This document shows positions 26,096 to 34,694 of a stretch of DNA of 45,977 nucleotides, piece by piece. Numbering within the stretch: position 1 is the first letter of the stretch; every line of letters begins with the position of its first letter. The notes below the pieces were generated by a model. That model worked only from the letters and a program-made list of their open reading frames with translations. It was not told where the DNA came from and searched no databases. The translations under genes were made by a program, and so were the position numbers. The stretch lies in the NCBI GenBank assembly GCA_030017835.1, contig JASEGU010000007.1:1-45977 (forward strand), written 5' to 3'. Origin of the DNA: Actinomycetota bacterium. GTDB taxonomy: Bacteria > Actinomycetota > Aquicultoria > UBA3085 > Oleimmundimicrobiaceae.

Positions 26096-27147
26096 AGAAC
26101 TTAAAGCACCGCTTTGGCGAAAGACTGGTTTTGAACCTTCCTTCATTTCAACTTGAAAGGGGAGAGACCACCGTCATCTTCGGTCCAAATGGATCGGGCA
26201 AGAGCACTCTGCTGCGCATTTTGGCTCTCCTGGAGAGGCCCAGCGAGGGCCGAAGCTATTATGATGGCCGCCAGGTCTCTTCCAAGAACTCCCTTGAGCT
26301 TGCAAGAAATGTGGTCCTGCTCTTACAGAAACCCCTCTTCTTTGCCGGAAGCGTGGCCGAGAACATCCTATTTGGGCTCAAAGTCAGAAGGGTTCCAAAG
26401 GAGGTGGCCCAAGAGAGGCTAAGCAGGGCGGCCGCCCTCTTCGAACTCGATGACTTATTGAAGAGGAGACCTCAAGATCTCTCCGGAGGAGAGCTGCAGC
26501 GGGTCAACTTGGCTCGGGCCTTCATACTCCAGCCCAAGGTCCTTCTGTTGGACGAACCATTCTCGGCTTTGGACGCGGCGATAAGGAATGATCTGATGGC
26601 CGTACTTAAAAGGGTCATCAAAGAGACCGACCAGACCACGCTCTTTGTCACTCATCACCGAGAGGAGGCGGCCCTTTTGGCCAAGCGGATGGTCGTCATG
26701 TTGAACGGTCAAATCGTCCAGGATGGCTCAGTCGAGGAGATCTTCTTGCGACCGGCCGGTCCCGAGGTGGCCAGGCTGATGGGAACCGAAGCGATACTCT
26801 ACGGCCGGGTCGCCGAGAGATTGGGCGAGCTGGCCAGGGTAGCCGTGGGAGACGGGAGGTTCATCGTCGATGTTGGCGGAAAAGCGGGAGATGAGGTTAC
26901 CCTCTTCATCCGGCCCGAAGACGTCTTCATCGCCAAGGAAAAGGTTCAAAGCAGCATCAGGAATTGGTTTGAAGGAGAGATAGTCGAGGTTGATTTCTTA
27001 GGACACCTCTTTCTCTTAACCCTCGATTGCGGGTTTCCGCTCAAAGCCATGGTGACCGGCCTTGCCCGCGAAGAGCTTGGCCTAGAGGTGGGCACTTCCG
27101 TTTTTGCCGGCGTTAAATCCTCCTCCATCCACGCTGTCAAAAGCTAG
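26071..27147 (+). CDS. tupC: Tungstate ABC transporter ATPase TupC
   Basis: The 358-residue ATPase has Walker A GPNGSGKSTLL, the signature LSGGELQRVNLARAF, Walker B LLLDEPFSALD and the switch histidine in FVTHHREE. Residues about 235-355 form a TOBE-like C-terminal domain (VTLFIRPEDVFIA), which binds oxyanions and regulates transport in ModC-type ATPases. The start is TTG 26071 within the end of tupB. A weak GCGAT/ATCGC hairpin (27155-27169) follows the gene. Confidence 0.93.
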   Translation: MAASLLKVENLKHRFGERLVLNLPSFQLERGETTVIFGPNGSGKSTLLRILALLERPSEGRSYYDGRQVSSKNSLELARNVVLLLQKPLFFAGSVAENILFGLKVRRVPKEVAQERLSRAAALFELDDLLKRRPQDLSGGELQRVNLARAFILQPKVLLLDEPFSALDAAIRNDLMAVLKRVIKETDQTTLFVTHHREEAALLAKRMVVMLNGQIVQDGSVEEIFLRPAGPEVARLMGTEAILYGRVAERLGELARVAVGDGRFIVDVGGKAGDEVTLFIRPEDVFIAKEKVQSSIRNWFEGEIVEVDFLGHLFLLTLDCGFPLKAMVTGLAREELGLEVGTSVFAGVKSSSIHAVKS

Positions 27148-27255
27148 GCCGCCTGCGATTTTACATCGCTTAAGGAGTAGATTAAAATAGCTAGTTACTC
27201 GGTGTTACATATTGCGACCGAGGGCGATGCGCGATAGGTAATTTTAGGCGGTGAT

Positions 27256-28482
27256 ATTACGCTTAAGCCAAAAGAGGCTTTAGAAATAATTTTGAACGAG
27301 ATAAGGCCGCTCCAAGCGGTAGAGATGCCCTTGTCCGCCTCCCTCAGCCAAGTCCTGGCCGAAGATATCTTCTCAAAGGAGCCCATTCCCCCCTTCGACA
27401 ACTCGGCTATGGACGGCTACGCTGTAAGGTTTGCGGGCGCCCGTGGGGCTTCCAAGGATGGGCCGGTAAAGCTCAAAGTCATCTCTGACCTGGCCGCCGG
27501 CTGCTCGGATGAGTTTACGGTCAGCGCGGGTCAAGCGATAAGGATAATGACCGGGGCGCCCATCCCAAGCGGGGCCGATACGGTCGTCAAACAAGAGGAT
27601 ACCGATATGGGGGGCGATGAGGTTGCCATATTCTTTCCCCCAAAACTTGGAGATAACATCCGCCTAGCCGGTGAGGATATTGCCAAAGGCGAGAAGGTCT
27701 TGGAGGCCAAGCACCTCTTGCGGCCGGCCGAGATCGGGGTGCTGGCCTCTTTGGGCTGCTCGAAACTTAAAGTCTTTGCCCGGCCCAAGGTTCAAATCCT
27801 CTGCACGGGCGATGAGCTCATCGGGATAGATGAGGCGATGGCTCCTGGCAAGATTAGAAACAGCAATGCCTACTCATTGAGCTCGCAGGTGAAGGCGGCC
27901 GGAGCCGAGGCGCTCGGCTTTAGCACCGTCAGAGACGACCCGCAGGCGACCAAAAAAGCGATAAGCGAAGGGCTTAAATCGGCCGACGTCCTCATCATCA
28001 CGGGCGGAGTCTCGGTCGGCGATTACGATTTTGTAAAGGAGGCCATGGAGACCCTCGGGGCCGAGCAAAAATTCTGGAAGGTCGCCCAGAGGCCCGGCAT
28101 GCCGCTTGCCTTCTGGCTGCTTGGCGGCAAACCCGTCTTTGGACTTCCCGGAAATCCCGTCTCAACCATGGTCTGCTTTGAGGAGTACGTGCGGCCGGCC
28201 CTGCTCAAGATGATGGGAAGAAAGCACCTCTTCCGCCCAGAAGCTCAGGCCATCCTAAAAGAGGATTTTAAGAAGAAGGTTGCTCGCCAGTTTTTCGTTC
28301 GCGTTATAGTGCGCGCAGAGGATGGCCGCCACTACGCTTCGCTTACCGGGCCGCAGGGCTCGGGGATACTCAAATCTATGACGCTGGCAAACGGCCTTGC
28401 CGTTATACCGGCTGAAACCGACTTTGTAGCAGCGGGCGATCCGGTCAAAGTCCACCTGACCGAACTGCCGGAAGACCACTAA
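27256..28482 (+). CDS. moeA: Molybdopterin molybdenumtransferase MoeA
   Basis: MoeA inserts molybdenum or tungsten into adenylylated molybdopterin. Recognisable parts are PPFDNSAMDGYAV (about 46-58), MTGAPIPSGADTVV, the GGVSVGDYDF MoCF motif and GLPGNPVS. The usual start codons first appear at TTG 27292, but the conserved MoeA N-terminus (KEALEIIL) is encoded upstream of it. No ATG, GTG or TTG lies between the in-frame stop TAG 27235 and 27292. ATT 27256 sits 4 nt after AGGCGG and would give an ordinary N-terminus, so I start there (408 residues). The leader contains a CTCGGT/ACCGAG stem (27198-27222). Confidence 0.9.
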   Translation: MTLKPKEALEIILNEIRPLQAVEMPLSASLSQVLAEDIFSKEPIPPFDNSAMDGYAVRFAGARGASKDGPVKLKVISDLAAGCSDEFTVSAGQAIRIMTGAPIPSGADTVVKQEDTDMGGDEVAIFFPPKLGDNIRLAGEDIAKGEKVLEAKHLLRPAEIGVLASLGCSKLKVFARPKVQILCTGDELIGIDEAMAPGKIRNSNAYSLSSQVKAAGAEALGFSTVRDDPQATKKAISEGLKSADVLIITGGVSVGDYDFVKEAMETLGAEQKFWKVAQRPGMPLAFWLLGGKPVFGLPGNPVSTMVCFEEYVRPALLKMMGRKHLFRPEAQAILKEDFKKKVARQFFVRVIVRAEDGRHYASLTGPQGSGILKSMTLANGLAVIPAETDFVAAGDPVKVHLTELPEDH

Positions 28483-28494
28483 AGGGTGAGCAAC

Positions 28495-29481
28495 GTGAGT
28501 GAGCTTATCGATCCATACGGCAGAAGAATAAATTATCTTCGGATATCCATCACCGATAGGTGCAACTTAAGGTGCCGATACTGCGTGCCCGAAGGCGGAC
28601 TGAAATGTATCAAACCGCGCTCGGGTCTCCTCTCCTTTGAAGAGATGATCAGCTTGACCTCGATTCTAGCCGAGGAAGGGATCGAGCGGGTCAAGATCAC
28701 GGGCGGCGAGCCGCTCACAAAGAAGAGTATCACCACGCTCATCAATGGTCTGGCCGCTATCAAAGGGATAAAGGACCTCTCTATCACCACCAATGGTCTT
28801 CTCTTGGCCGATCAGGCTGGATTACTCAAGGCGGCTGGGCTGAGCCGGGTGAACATTAGTTTGGACTCTCTGGACGGCGAGAAGTATTCTCGCTTGACCC
28901 GAGGCGGAGATCTAAGCGCGGTTCTAAAGGGACTTAAGGTGGCTCTTGAGGCAGGTTTTGATCCCATTAAGATAAACGTCGTCCTCATGAAGGGGATAAA
29001 CGATGGGCTGGCCGATCTGGCCGCCTTCCTTGAGTTCATAAAGGAACGCCCCATCCACTTAAGGTTCATCGAATTCATGACGCTGGGAGACGGCGTCGAT
29101 CCCGAATTTTTCATTCCTTCCTCTGTGATCATCGAGCGGGTAAGAAGCCTTGCCAGTCTGGTTCAGATCGAATCGCCAGCGGGCGGCGGGCCGGCCAGAT
29201 ACTTCGGTGTCAAAGGGGCGCGCGGCACGGTCGGGTTCATCTCTGCGATGAGCGATCCCTTTTGTGCAGAGTGCAACCGAATCAGGCTATTGGCCACCGG
29301 TGCCCTAAAGACCTGCCTCTTCACTCCCGAAGAGATCGACATAATCGGCCCGTTAAGAAACGGGGCGAGCGACGAGGAGATGAAGAGGATCCTCAAAGAT
29401 GTTTTAGCCGGCAAACCCAAGGATCGCCTGGGCGGCCAGGGTGAGGATTTCAAATGGCGGATGTCCGAAATAGGAGGCTAA
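28495..29481 (+). CDS. moaA: GTP 3',8-cyclase MoaA
   Basis: This radical-SAM enzyme starts molybdopterin synthesis from GTP. The N-terminal cluster motif CNLRCRYC is preceded by YLRISITDR. The C-terminal second cluster has CAEC and TGALKTC, and the protein ends in the catalytic Gly-Gly. GTG 28495 is preceded by AAAGGGTG at suitable spacing; GTG 28486 would add three residues. It follows moeA by 12 bp and precedes moaC by 3 bp. Confidence 0.96.
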   Translation: MSELIDPYGRRINYLRISITDRCNLRCRYCVPEGGLKCIKPRSGLLSFEEMISLTSILAEEGIERVKITGGEPLTKKSITTLINGLAAIKGIKDLSITTNGLLLADQAGLLKAAGLSRVNISLDSLDGEKYSRLTRGGDLSAVLKGLKVALEAGFDPIKINVVLMKGINDGLADLAAFLEFIKERPIHLRFIEFMTLGDGVDPEFFIPSSVIIERVRSLASLVQIESPAGGGPARYFGVKGARGTVGFISAMSDPFCAECNRIRLLATGALKTCLFTPEEIDIIGPLRNGASDEEMKRILKDVLAGKPKDRLGGQGEDFKWRMSEIGG

Positions 29482-29484
29482 ATC

Positions 29485-29943
29485 GTGAAGGATGACGATC
29501 GGACCAAGGTCCATATAATAGATGTCAGCCCCAAGGCCGAGACGCTGAGAGAGGCCGTTGCCAAGGGCTCTATCAGGATGAAGAAGGAGACGGTCGATCT
29601 GATCTTAGCGGGCAAGATGAAGAAGGGTGACGTCTTGGCCGTGGCCCAGGTGGCCGGGGTGATGGCGGCCAAAAGTACGCCGAGCCTAATTCCTCTCTGC
29701 CATCCCTTGAGGATCACCGGCGCAGACATCGATTTTAAAGTCGGGGAAGATATAATTGAGATAGTCGCCCGCGTCAGGTGTTTGGATAGGACCGGGGTAG
29801 AGATGGAGGCCCTGACGGCTGTGACTGCCGCGGCTTTGACCATCTATGATATGTGCAAATGGACGGATAGGGGCATGGAGATAGGCGAAATACACCTCGT
29901 CAGCAAGACGGGCGGAAAGAGCGGAAACTACCAAGCTAAATAG
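29485..29943 (+). CDS. moaC: Cyclic pyranopterin monophosphate synthase MoaC
   Basis: MoaC acts after MoaA to make cPMP. The 152-residue protein has the LCHPLRITGADI metal and substrate loop (about 70-82), RTGVEMEALTAVTAAALTIY and the catalytic CKWTDRGM. GTG 29485 follows ATAGGAGGC at good spacing. moaD and moaE are not in the window. Confidence 0.96.
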   Translation: MKDDDRTKVHIIDVSPKAETLREAVAKGSIRMKKETVDLILAGKMKKGDVLAVAQVAGVMAAKSTPSLIPLCHPLRITGADIDFKVGEDIIEIVARVRCLDRTGVEMEALTAVTAAALTIYDMCKWTDRGMEIGEIHLVSKTGGKSGNYQAK

Positions 29944-29953
29944 GGGGTCATCC

Positions 29954-30451
29954 ATGAAGCTAGGTATCTTAACCATCAGCGATAGAGCGGCAGCGGGCGA
30001 GCGGGGGGACGGCAGCGGTACCCTGATTGCCGAGATTATGAGGGACGAAGGGGCGGAGGTCGTCGCCTACGAGATAGTGTCAGACGAAAAGAAGCTGATA
30101 ACCAAAAACCTCATCAGGATGGCCGATGATCTCAAAGTTGATCTCATCATCACGACGGGCGGCACCGGTCTTAGCCCTCGAGATGTTACCCCCGAAGCGA
30201 CTCTTTCGGTCATCGAGCGCGAGGCGCCTGGTCTCTCCGAAGCGATCAGGGCGGAGAGCTTGCGAATCACCCCTAACGCGATGCTTTCAAGGGGTGTGAG
30301 TGGGGTGCGCGGAAAGACCCTCATCGTCAATCTGCCCGGCAGCCCCAAGGCGGTCAAAGAGGGGCTCTTGGTCATCATCCCCGCCCTCGGCCACGGCATC
30401 GATATTTTGCGAGGCCTTGGCGAAGAGGCCGCCTCAGACGAGCGTTTGTAA
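29954..30451 (+). CDS. mogA: Molybdopterin adenylyltransferase (MogA/MoaB family)
   Basis: This enzyme adenylylates molybdopterin before metal insertion by MoeA. The 165-residue MoCF-domain protein has SDRAAAGERGDGSG near the N-terminus, the TTGGTGLSPRDVTPEAT nucleotide motif (about 72-88) and NLPGSPKAV. It is the last gene of the moeA-moaA-moaC-mogA run. MoaB and MogA cannot be firmly separated by sequence alone. Confidence 0.93.
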   Translation: MKLGILTISDRAAAGERGDGSGTLIAEIMRDEGAEVVAYEIVSDEKKLITKNLIRMADDLKVDLIITTGGTGLSPRDVTPEATLSVIEREAPGLSEAIRAESLRITPNAMLSRGVSGVRGKTLIVNLPGSPKAVKEGLLVIIPALGHGIDILRGLGEEAASDERL

Positions 30452-30565
30452 ACCGCAATAATCTTTGCGCCAAATCTCCTCCAAAGTTTTTGAAGCTAAC
30501 TTCCATTTAGGGGCATCATGTTAATATATGCAACGAATTGCCGGTCTATTAAAAGGAGGATTAGC

Positions 30566-30766
30566 ATGAAGAAGAACATGGGAACGGCGGACAGGGTCAT
30601 CAGGCTTATAATCGCAATCGGGATATGGGTTCTCTACGCGATGGGCAGGATCGAAGGTCTTTTTGGAGTTATCCTTGGAATAATCGGCGGCATCTTCTTG
30701 GCGACCAGTTTGCTTGGCTTCTGCCCGCTCTATGTGCCCTTTAATTTCTCCACCAAGATGGACTAG
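30566..30766 (+). CDS. DUF2892 (YgaP-type) small membrane protein
   Basis: The 67-residue protein starts at ATG 30566 behind AAAAGGAGGATTAGC. It shows MGTADRVIRLIIAIGIWVL, two membrane segments and the LLGFCPLYVPF cysteine motif typical of DUF2892, which is often found alone or fused to rhodanese domains. Its job is unknown. The longer frame from 30518 lacks a ribosome site. Confidence 0.9.
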   Translation: MKKNMGTADRVIRLIIAIGIWVLYAMGRIEGLFGVILGIIGGIFLATSLLGFCPLYVPFNFSTKMD

Positions 30767-30823
30767 TTATCTAAAGCTGCAGGTGTTAGTTGTGGAGCAT
30801 TGTCTGGTCAACACGACTCTTTT

Positions 30824-30860
30824 GAGGCGCCGCAGTTATAAAAAAGGCAATGGGCGCCTC
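30824..30860 (+). repeat. Inverted repeat GAGGCGCC/GGCGCCTC
   Basis: A perfect 8-bp G+C-rich stem with a 21-nt loop, between the DUF2892 gene and the next small ORF. It is terminator-like in strength but has no T-run. Confidence 0.4.
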
Positions 30861-30908
30861 ATTCTTGCTTGAAACTGGAAATTTCAGTCGAAAGGAGGTG
30901 AGAGGGAG

Positions 30909-31130
30909 TTGGTCAACAAAACTGAGGAGTCATCGAAGGAATGGGAGGCTAGTGGACTCTTTATTCTGGCAGGTCTATTTATCGGCATGGGGATTGGCTG
31001 GGCGCCAGGCTACCTTGCCTGGGGCCTCTTCATGGGCCCCAGGCGTCGGCCTTCTAGCCATGGCGATAACGAGGCTTTAAGTTTGGCGGTGGGTGAGATC
31101 GAGCCGCCAAATATCAATAAGGAATATTAA
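30909..31130 (+). CDS. Small single-pass membrane protein, unknown
   Basis: This 73-residue ORF starts at TTG 30909 behind a strong AAAGGAGGTGA (30891-30901). It has an acidic/basic N-terminus, one hydrophobic stretch (SGLFILAGLFIGMGIGW, about 15-31, continuing YLAWGLFMG) and a polar tail. I recognise no family. The ribosome site and clean topology argue that it is real. Confidence 0.6.
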   Translation: MVNKTEESSKEWEASGLFILAGLFIGMGIGWAPGYLAWGLFMGPRRRPSSHGDNEALSLAVGEIEPPNINKEY

Positions 31131-31207
31131 CCACTCTTATTTATTGATGCAAAAAATCCAGCTTCCCGCTTGAAATTGCATTTTGGGGTATTTATGGCAG
31201 CGCGCCA

Positions 31208-31393
31208 TCAACCTAACGCTCTCATCCTTGCGCTTATCGCCTCGATGATCGGTTCTATGGTGTCGTACTTTTCGAGATCTTCCGGCTTGATTTCCGAGGC
31301 CTCAAAGAGGTCCGCCCAGACCCTTTCGGCTATCCACTGGGCATATTTCTTGGTGCTTCCATGCCTTGACTTGTAGATGACGACAGTTTTCAT
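31208..31393 (-). pseudogene. Flavodoxin-like gene, truncated
   Basis: The minus-strand ORF begins like a flavodoxin (MKTVVIYKSRHGSTKKYAQW, containing the FMN-phosphate loop SRHGSTKKYA). It continues to LEKYDTI, then breaks off with an unrelated tail after about 46 residues; the remaining two thirds of the fold are absent. A start ATG with AAGAGGGG before it is present, so a short peptide may still be made. The surrounding gap 31131-31631 holds this remnant and the ccmE promoter only. Confidence 0.7.
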
Positions 31394-31579
31394 CCCCTCT
31401 TTACCTCACTTTCCCATCGGGCCGGCTAGGCAAGCATATATTGACAAACGCCCCTCTTAAACCAATTTATCAGAAATCGGTCCATAAGGTAAGATTGAAA
31501 AAAACTTCACATCCCTTGAGGGAGGCTGACTGCCCAAATACCTCTTAAAATTACCCTTTGCAGCCGCCTTATTTGTATT

Positions 31580-31607
31580 TTGCACCTTTCTTGGTATGAT
31601 GTATAAA
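31580..31607 (+). promoter_or_regulatory. Putative promoter of the ccm operon
   Basis: TTGCAC (31580-31585), 16 bp, then TATAAA (31602-31607), 24 bp before the ccmE ATG, which itself follows AAGGGGTAAGCG. Confidence 0.5.
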
Positions 31608-31631
31608 CTTTAAAAGTTCAAGGGGTAAGCG

Positions 31632-32012
31632 ATGGGTAGCAGGAAAAAAAGGACGATAATCACCATCATTCTGATACTCTTTTTTTTGGCGGCGCTCCTC
31701 TACACCACGGCGAGTTCCTTCAATTACTACCGGACGCCGAGCGAGGTCTCTGGCGACCCCTCTCTCTCTGGTAAGCGGATAAAGGTTGCAGGTCGCCTCT
31801 CTTCGGAGATTGCGCCGGTGGTGGGCGGCGGACAGGCCTTTACCATCACCGATGATAAGACGGATATCAGGGTCACTTATGACAAGTCTCTGCCCCCTTC
31901 GCTTGGCGCTGAGACCGAGATAATAGTCGAGGGGACTTTTGATGGTAAAAATGGGCTGATCGAGGCGGACTTGGTTCTGACCAAATGTCCCTCCAAATAT
32001 TCTTCCAAATGA
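31632..32012 (+). CDS. ccmE: Heme chaperone CcmE, Cys-type
   Basis: CcmE carries heme on the outer face of the membrane to the cytochrome c ligation site. The 126-residue protein has an N-terminal membrane anchor (about 8-28) and the OB-fold. The heme-binding motif is CPSKY (Cys119, Tyr123) instead of the E. coli type HxxxY. CxxxY variants are known from archaea and some sulfate reducers. It is first in ccmEFABCD. Confidence 0.9.
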   Translation: MGSRKKRTIITIILILFFLAALLYTTASSFNYYRTPSEVSGDPSLSGKRIKVAGRLSSEIAPVVGGGQAFTITDDKTDIRVTYDKSLPPSLGAETEIIVEGTFDGKNGLIEADLVLTKCPSKYSSK

Positions 32013-32022
32013 TGAGGTAGCA

Positions 32023-33930
32023 ATGGCGCAGCTTGGCAGGATAAGCATCCTTATCTCCCTTCTATCTTCGGCCACCGCGGCCGCAGCCTTGCTCTATGGG
32101 CTCAAGATGAGACATGCAAAATCGGTAAGAGGCGGCCACTTGGCCCTCCTTGTCACCCTCTTTTTTACCGCGCTCGCCTCGCTTGCCTTACTCATCGCCT
32201 TTTTGACGAGGGATTTTTCTCTCACCTACGTCTACAATCATTCCAACCGGAGTCTCTCTCCGCTCTTTACGATCAGCGCTTTTTGGGGGGGTCAAGAGGG
32301 TTCGCTCCTCTTTTGGCAGCTTCTAACCTCGATCTGTAGCGCGGTCTTCTTGGCGAGCGACAGAAAAGGGCGGCTGAGTCAGCACGCTCTTTTCATCCTG
32401 GCTCTGGTGCAGCTCTTTTTTCTGGTCCTTCTGGCCGAGCCGGCCAGCCCCTTCAAGCTGATGGGTCAACTACCATCTGACGGCCTCGGTCTAAACCCGC
32501 TCCTTCTCCACCTTCAGATGGTCTTTCATCCACCCATCCTCTTTATGGGTTACGCCGCCTTTACCATACCGTTTGCCCTTGGCCTGGCCGCTCTGACCAC
32601 CGGTCAGACCGATGGGGCCTGGGTTGAGCGGGCCAAGAAATGGACTCTTTTTGCTCACCTCTGTTTGGGCATCGGGATCCTGCTTGGCGCCCTCTGGGCC
32701 TACGATGAATTGGCCTTTGGCGGCTACTGGGCCTTCGATCCGGTCGAAAATGCTTCGCTTCTTCCTTGGCTGGCCGGCTCGGCCCTCCTTCATTCCTTAA
32801 ACATCCACCAGAGGCGGGCCATCTTAAAGATCTGGTCGGTGGCACTGGCCGCCATCGCCTTCTTCTCCTGTCTGCTCGCCACCTTCATCACCAGGAGCGG
32901 GGTCATAGAGTCGGTCCATGCCTTCGGCCACTCGCCGATTGCCGCCTATTTCACCTGGTTTCTAGTCGTCCTGACCGCGGCCTTCATAATTCTCATCATC
33001 TTCAAGGGGCGGGTTTTTGCGTCCGATGAGATGGAATCGCTTCTCTCCAAGGACTACGGCTTCCACTTAAACAACATCCTTCTCGTCTTTTTTTCGATCG
33101 TCATCACGTTCGGCACCTTCTATCCCGTCATTACCGAGGCCGCCTTCGGCAGCCGGATATCGCTCGGCCCGCTCTTCTTCAATCGCATCATCCCGCCTCT
33201 GGGTTATATATATCTATTATTTTTGGGCATCTGTCCCCTCTTGGGCCAGAAAGCGACCGAGCGGGAAATGCTTATCAAAAAGATGACCTATCCGCTGCTT
33301 GCCGCGGCGACTCTCTTCAGCCTGGCCTTCTTCCTTTGGGGCAATAGGCTCATGGGAAGTTTGGGGTTTGGCATCTCTGCCTTCACCTTCGTCGCCACCC
33401 TTTCCGCCATATTTTCGGCTAGAGTTGAGGGGACTTCTTCGCTTGCACAAAGATTTGTCTCAAACCGCTCAAAATACGGCGGCTATCTGGCCCATCTTGG
33501 GATCGCCATAATCTTTGTCGGACTCATCGGGACCAATTTTTACGCCGCAAGCGGTCAGGCCACCTTAAAAAAGGGAGAGTCATTCATGGTGGGAGACCTT
33601 CAGGTGACAAATCTTGCGGTTAGCGTAAAAGAAGACGAAAGCAGAGTCGAAAACATCGCCGCCTTGAGCGTAGAGACCGGGGGCGAGCGGATGATAAGGG
33701 TTGAGCCAAAGCTCATTTTTCACAAGGACTTTGGCAAATCGACGGCTAAAGTAGATATCAAGGGGGGCCTTTTGCGGGATATCTATGCCAATCTGATGAA
33801 ATTCCATGAGGACGGCACCGTTCACGTCGAGATCAAGATAAACCCCTTTGCCTCCTGGCTCTGGATGGGCGCCTGGGTCCTCTTTAGCGGAACCTTGGCC
33901 GCCTTCTGGCCCAAGGGGCGCGGCCGGTAA
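32023..33930 (+). CDS. ccmF: Cytochrome c maturation heme lyase component CcmF
   Basis: CcmF attaches heme to apocytochrome c in System I. The 635-residue membrane protein has more than ten helices, a FWGGQEGSLLFW segment near 90 and the tryptophan-rich heme-handling motif FGGYWAFDPVENASLLPWL near 232-250. The C-terminal periplasmic domain (about 505-610) precedes the last helix. ATG follows GAGGTAGCA. ccmG, ccmH and ccmI are absent from the cluster. Confidence 0.95.
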   Translation: MAQLGRISILISLLSSATAAAALLYGLKMRHAKSVRGGHLALLVTLFFTALASLALLIAFLTRDFSLTYVYNHSNRSLSPLFTISAFWGGQEGSLLFWQLLTSICSAVFLASDRKGRLSQHALFILALVQLFFLVLLAEPASPFKLMGQLPSDGLGLNPLLLHLQMVFHPPILFMGYAAFTIPFALGLAALTTGQTDGAWVERAKKWTLFAHLCLGIGILLGALWAYDELAFGGYWAFDPVENASLLPWLAGSALLHSLNIHQRRAILKIWSVALAAIAFFSCLLATFITRSGVIESVHAFGHSPIAAYFTWFLVVLTAAFIILIIFKGRVFASDEMESLLSKDYGFHLNNILLVFFSIVITFGTFYPVITEAAFGSRISLGPLFFNRIIPPLGYIYLLFLGICPLLGQKATEREMLIKKMTYPLLAAATLFSLAFFLWGNRLMGSLGFGISAFTFVATLSAIFSARVEGTSSLAQRFVSNRSKYGGYLAHLGIAIIFVGLIGTNFYAASGQATLKKGESFMVGDLQVTNLAVSVKEDESRVENIAALSVETGGERMIRVEPKLIFHKDFGKSTAKVDIKGGLLRDIYANLMKFHEDGTVHVEIKINPFASWLWMGAWVLFSGTLAAFWPKGRGR

Positions 33931-33949
33931 CTCAATTTTGGAGCGGGAT

Positions 33950-34672
33950 ATGAAAGTCGATTCCGATTCGATCATAATCGAGAACTTAAGCTTGAGTTAT
34001 GGCGTCCGCCGGGCCGTTTCGGGACTCGACCTTAAGGTGGAGAGGGGAGAGACTCTGGCCATCTACGGGCCGAACGGGGCCGGCAAGACGAGCCTGCTAA
34101 AACTGATTGCTACCCTGCTTAAACCCAAATCAGGCTCGATATCATACTTTGGTCTAACTTCCAGAGACGATCCGGCCTCCGTCAAGAGGATGATCGGATA
34201 CTCCGCCCACGAAACGCTCCTCTACAAGGACCTGACCGCCCAGGATAACCTGATTTTCTATGGCGGTCTCTACGGCCTCTCCGATCCCAAGCGGCGCGCC
34301 TTAGAGATTTTGGACCTGGTCGGCTTGAGCGGGCGAAGGGGCGATGCGGTAAGATCGCTTTCGAAGGGGATGGGTCAACGCCTGGCCATCGGTCGCACCC
34401 TCCTGCACGATCCGCAAATAATCCTTCTTGATGAGCCGCTTAGCGGGCTTGACCTCAGAGCCGCCTCCATCTTTGAGCGGCTAATGAGCCGTTTAAAAGA
34501 GGATAAAAAGACGGTCATCTTCACCACCCATGATTTTGAGAGCGGTCTTGGCCTCTCTGACTCGGCCGCCGTCATGGCGGGCGGCAAGATAAGGTTTAGA
34601 AGCCAAGGGGAGGCGCCGAGCCCAAACGATTTCAAAGAGATATACGCCTCTGCGCTAGAAGGGGGCCCCTAA
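33950..34672 (+). CDS. ccmA: Heme exporter ATPase CcmA
   Basis: The 240-residue ABC ATPase has Walker A GPNGAGKTSLL, a signature-like LSKGMGQRLAIGRTLL and Walker B ILLDEPLSGLD. With CcmB and CcmC it releases heme-loaded CcmE. I start at ATG 33950 behind GGAGCGGG; the longer in-frame upstream reading overlaps ccmF without support. Confidence 0.95.
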   Translation: MKVDSDSIIIENLSLSYGVRRAVSGLDLKVERGETLAIYGPNGAGKTSLLKLIATLLKPKSGSISYFGLTSRDDPASVKRMIGYSAHETLLYKDLTAQDNLIFYGGLYGLSDPKRRALEILDLVGLSGRRGDAVRSLSKGMGQRLAIGRTLLHDPQIILLDEPLSGLDLRAASIFERLMSRLKEDKKTVIFTTHDFESGLGLSDSAAVMAGGKIRFRSQGEAPSPNDFKEIYASALEGGP

Positions 34673-34694
34673 AGCCATTAAAGAGATACTCGTC

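Noticed and set aside
31170-31376. 68-codon plus-strand ORF opposite the flavodoxin remnant
   Set aside because: Antisense of a recognisable flavodoxin N-terminus; no ribosome site.
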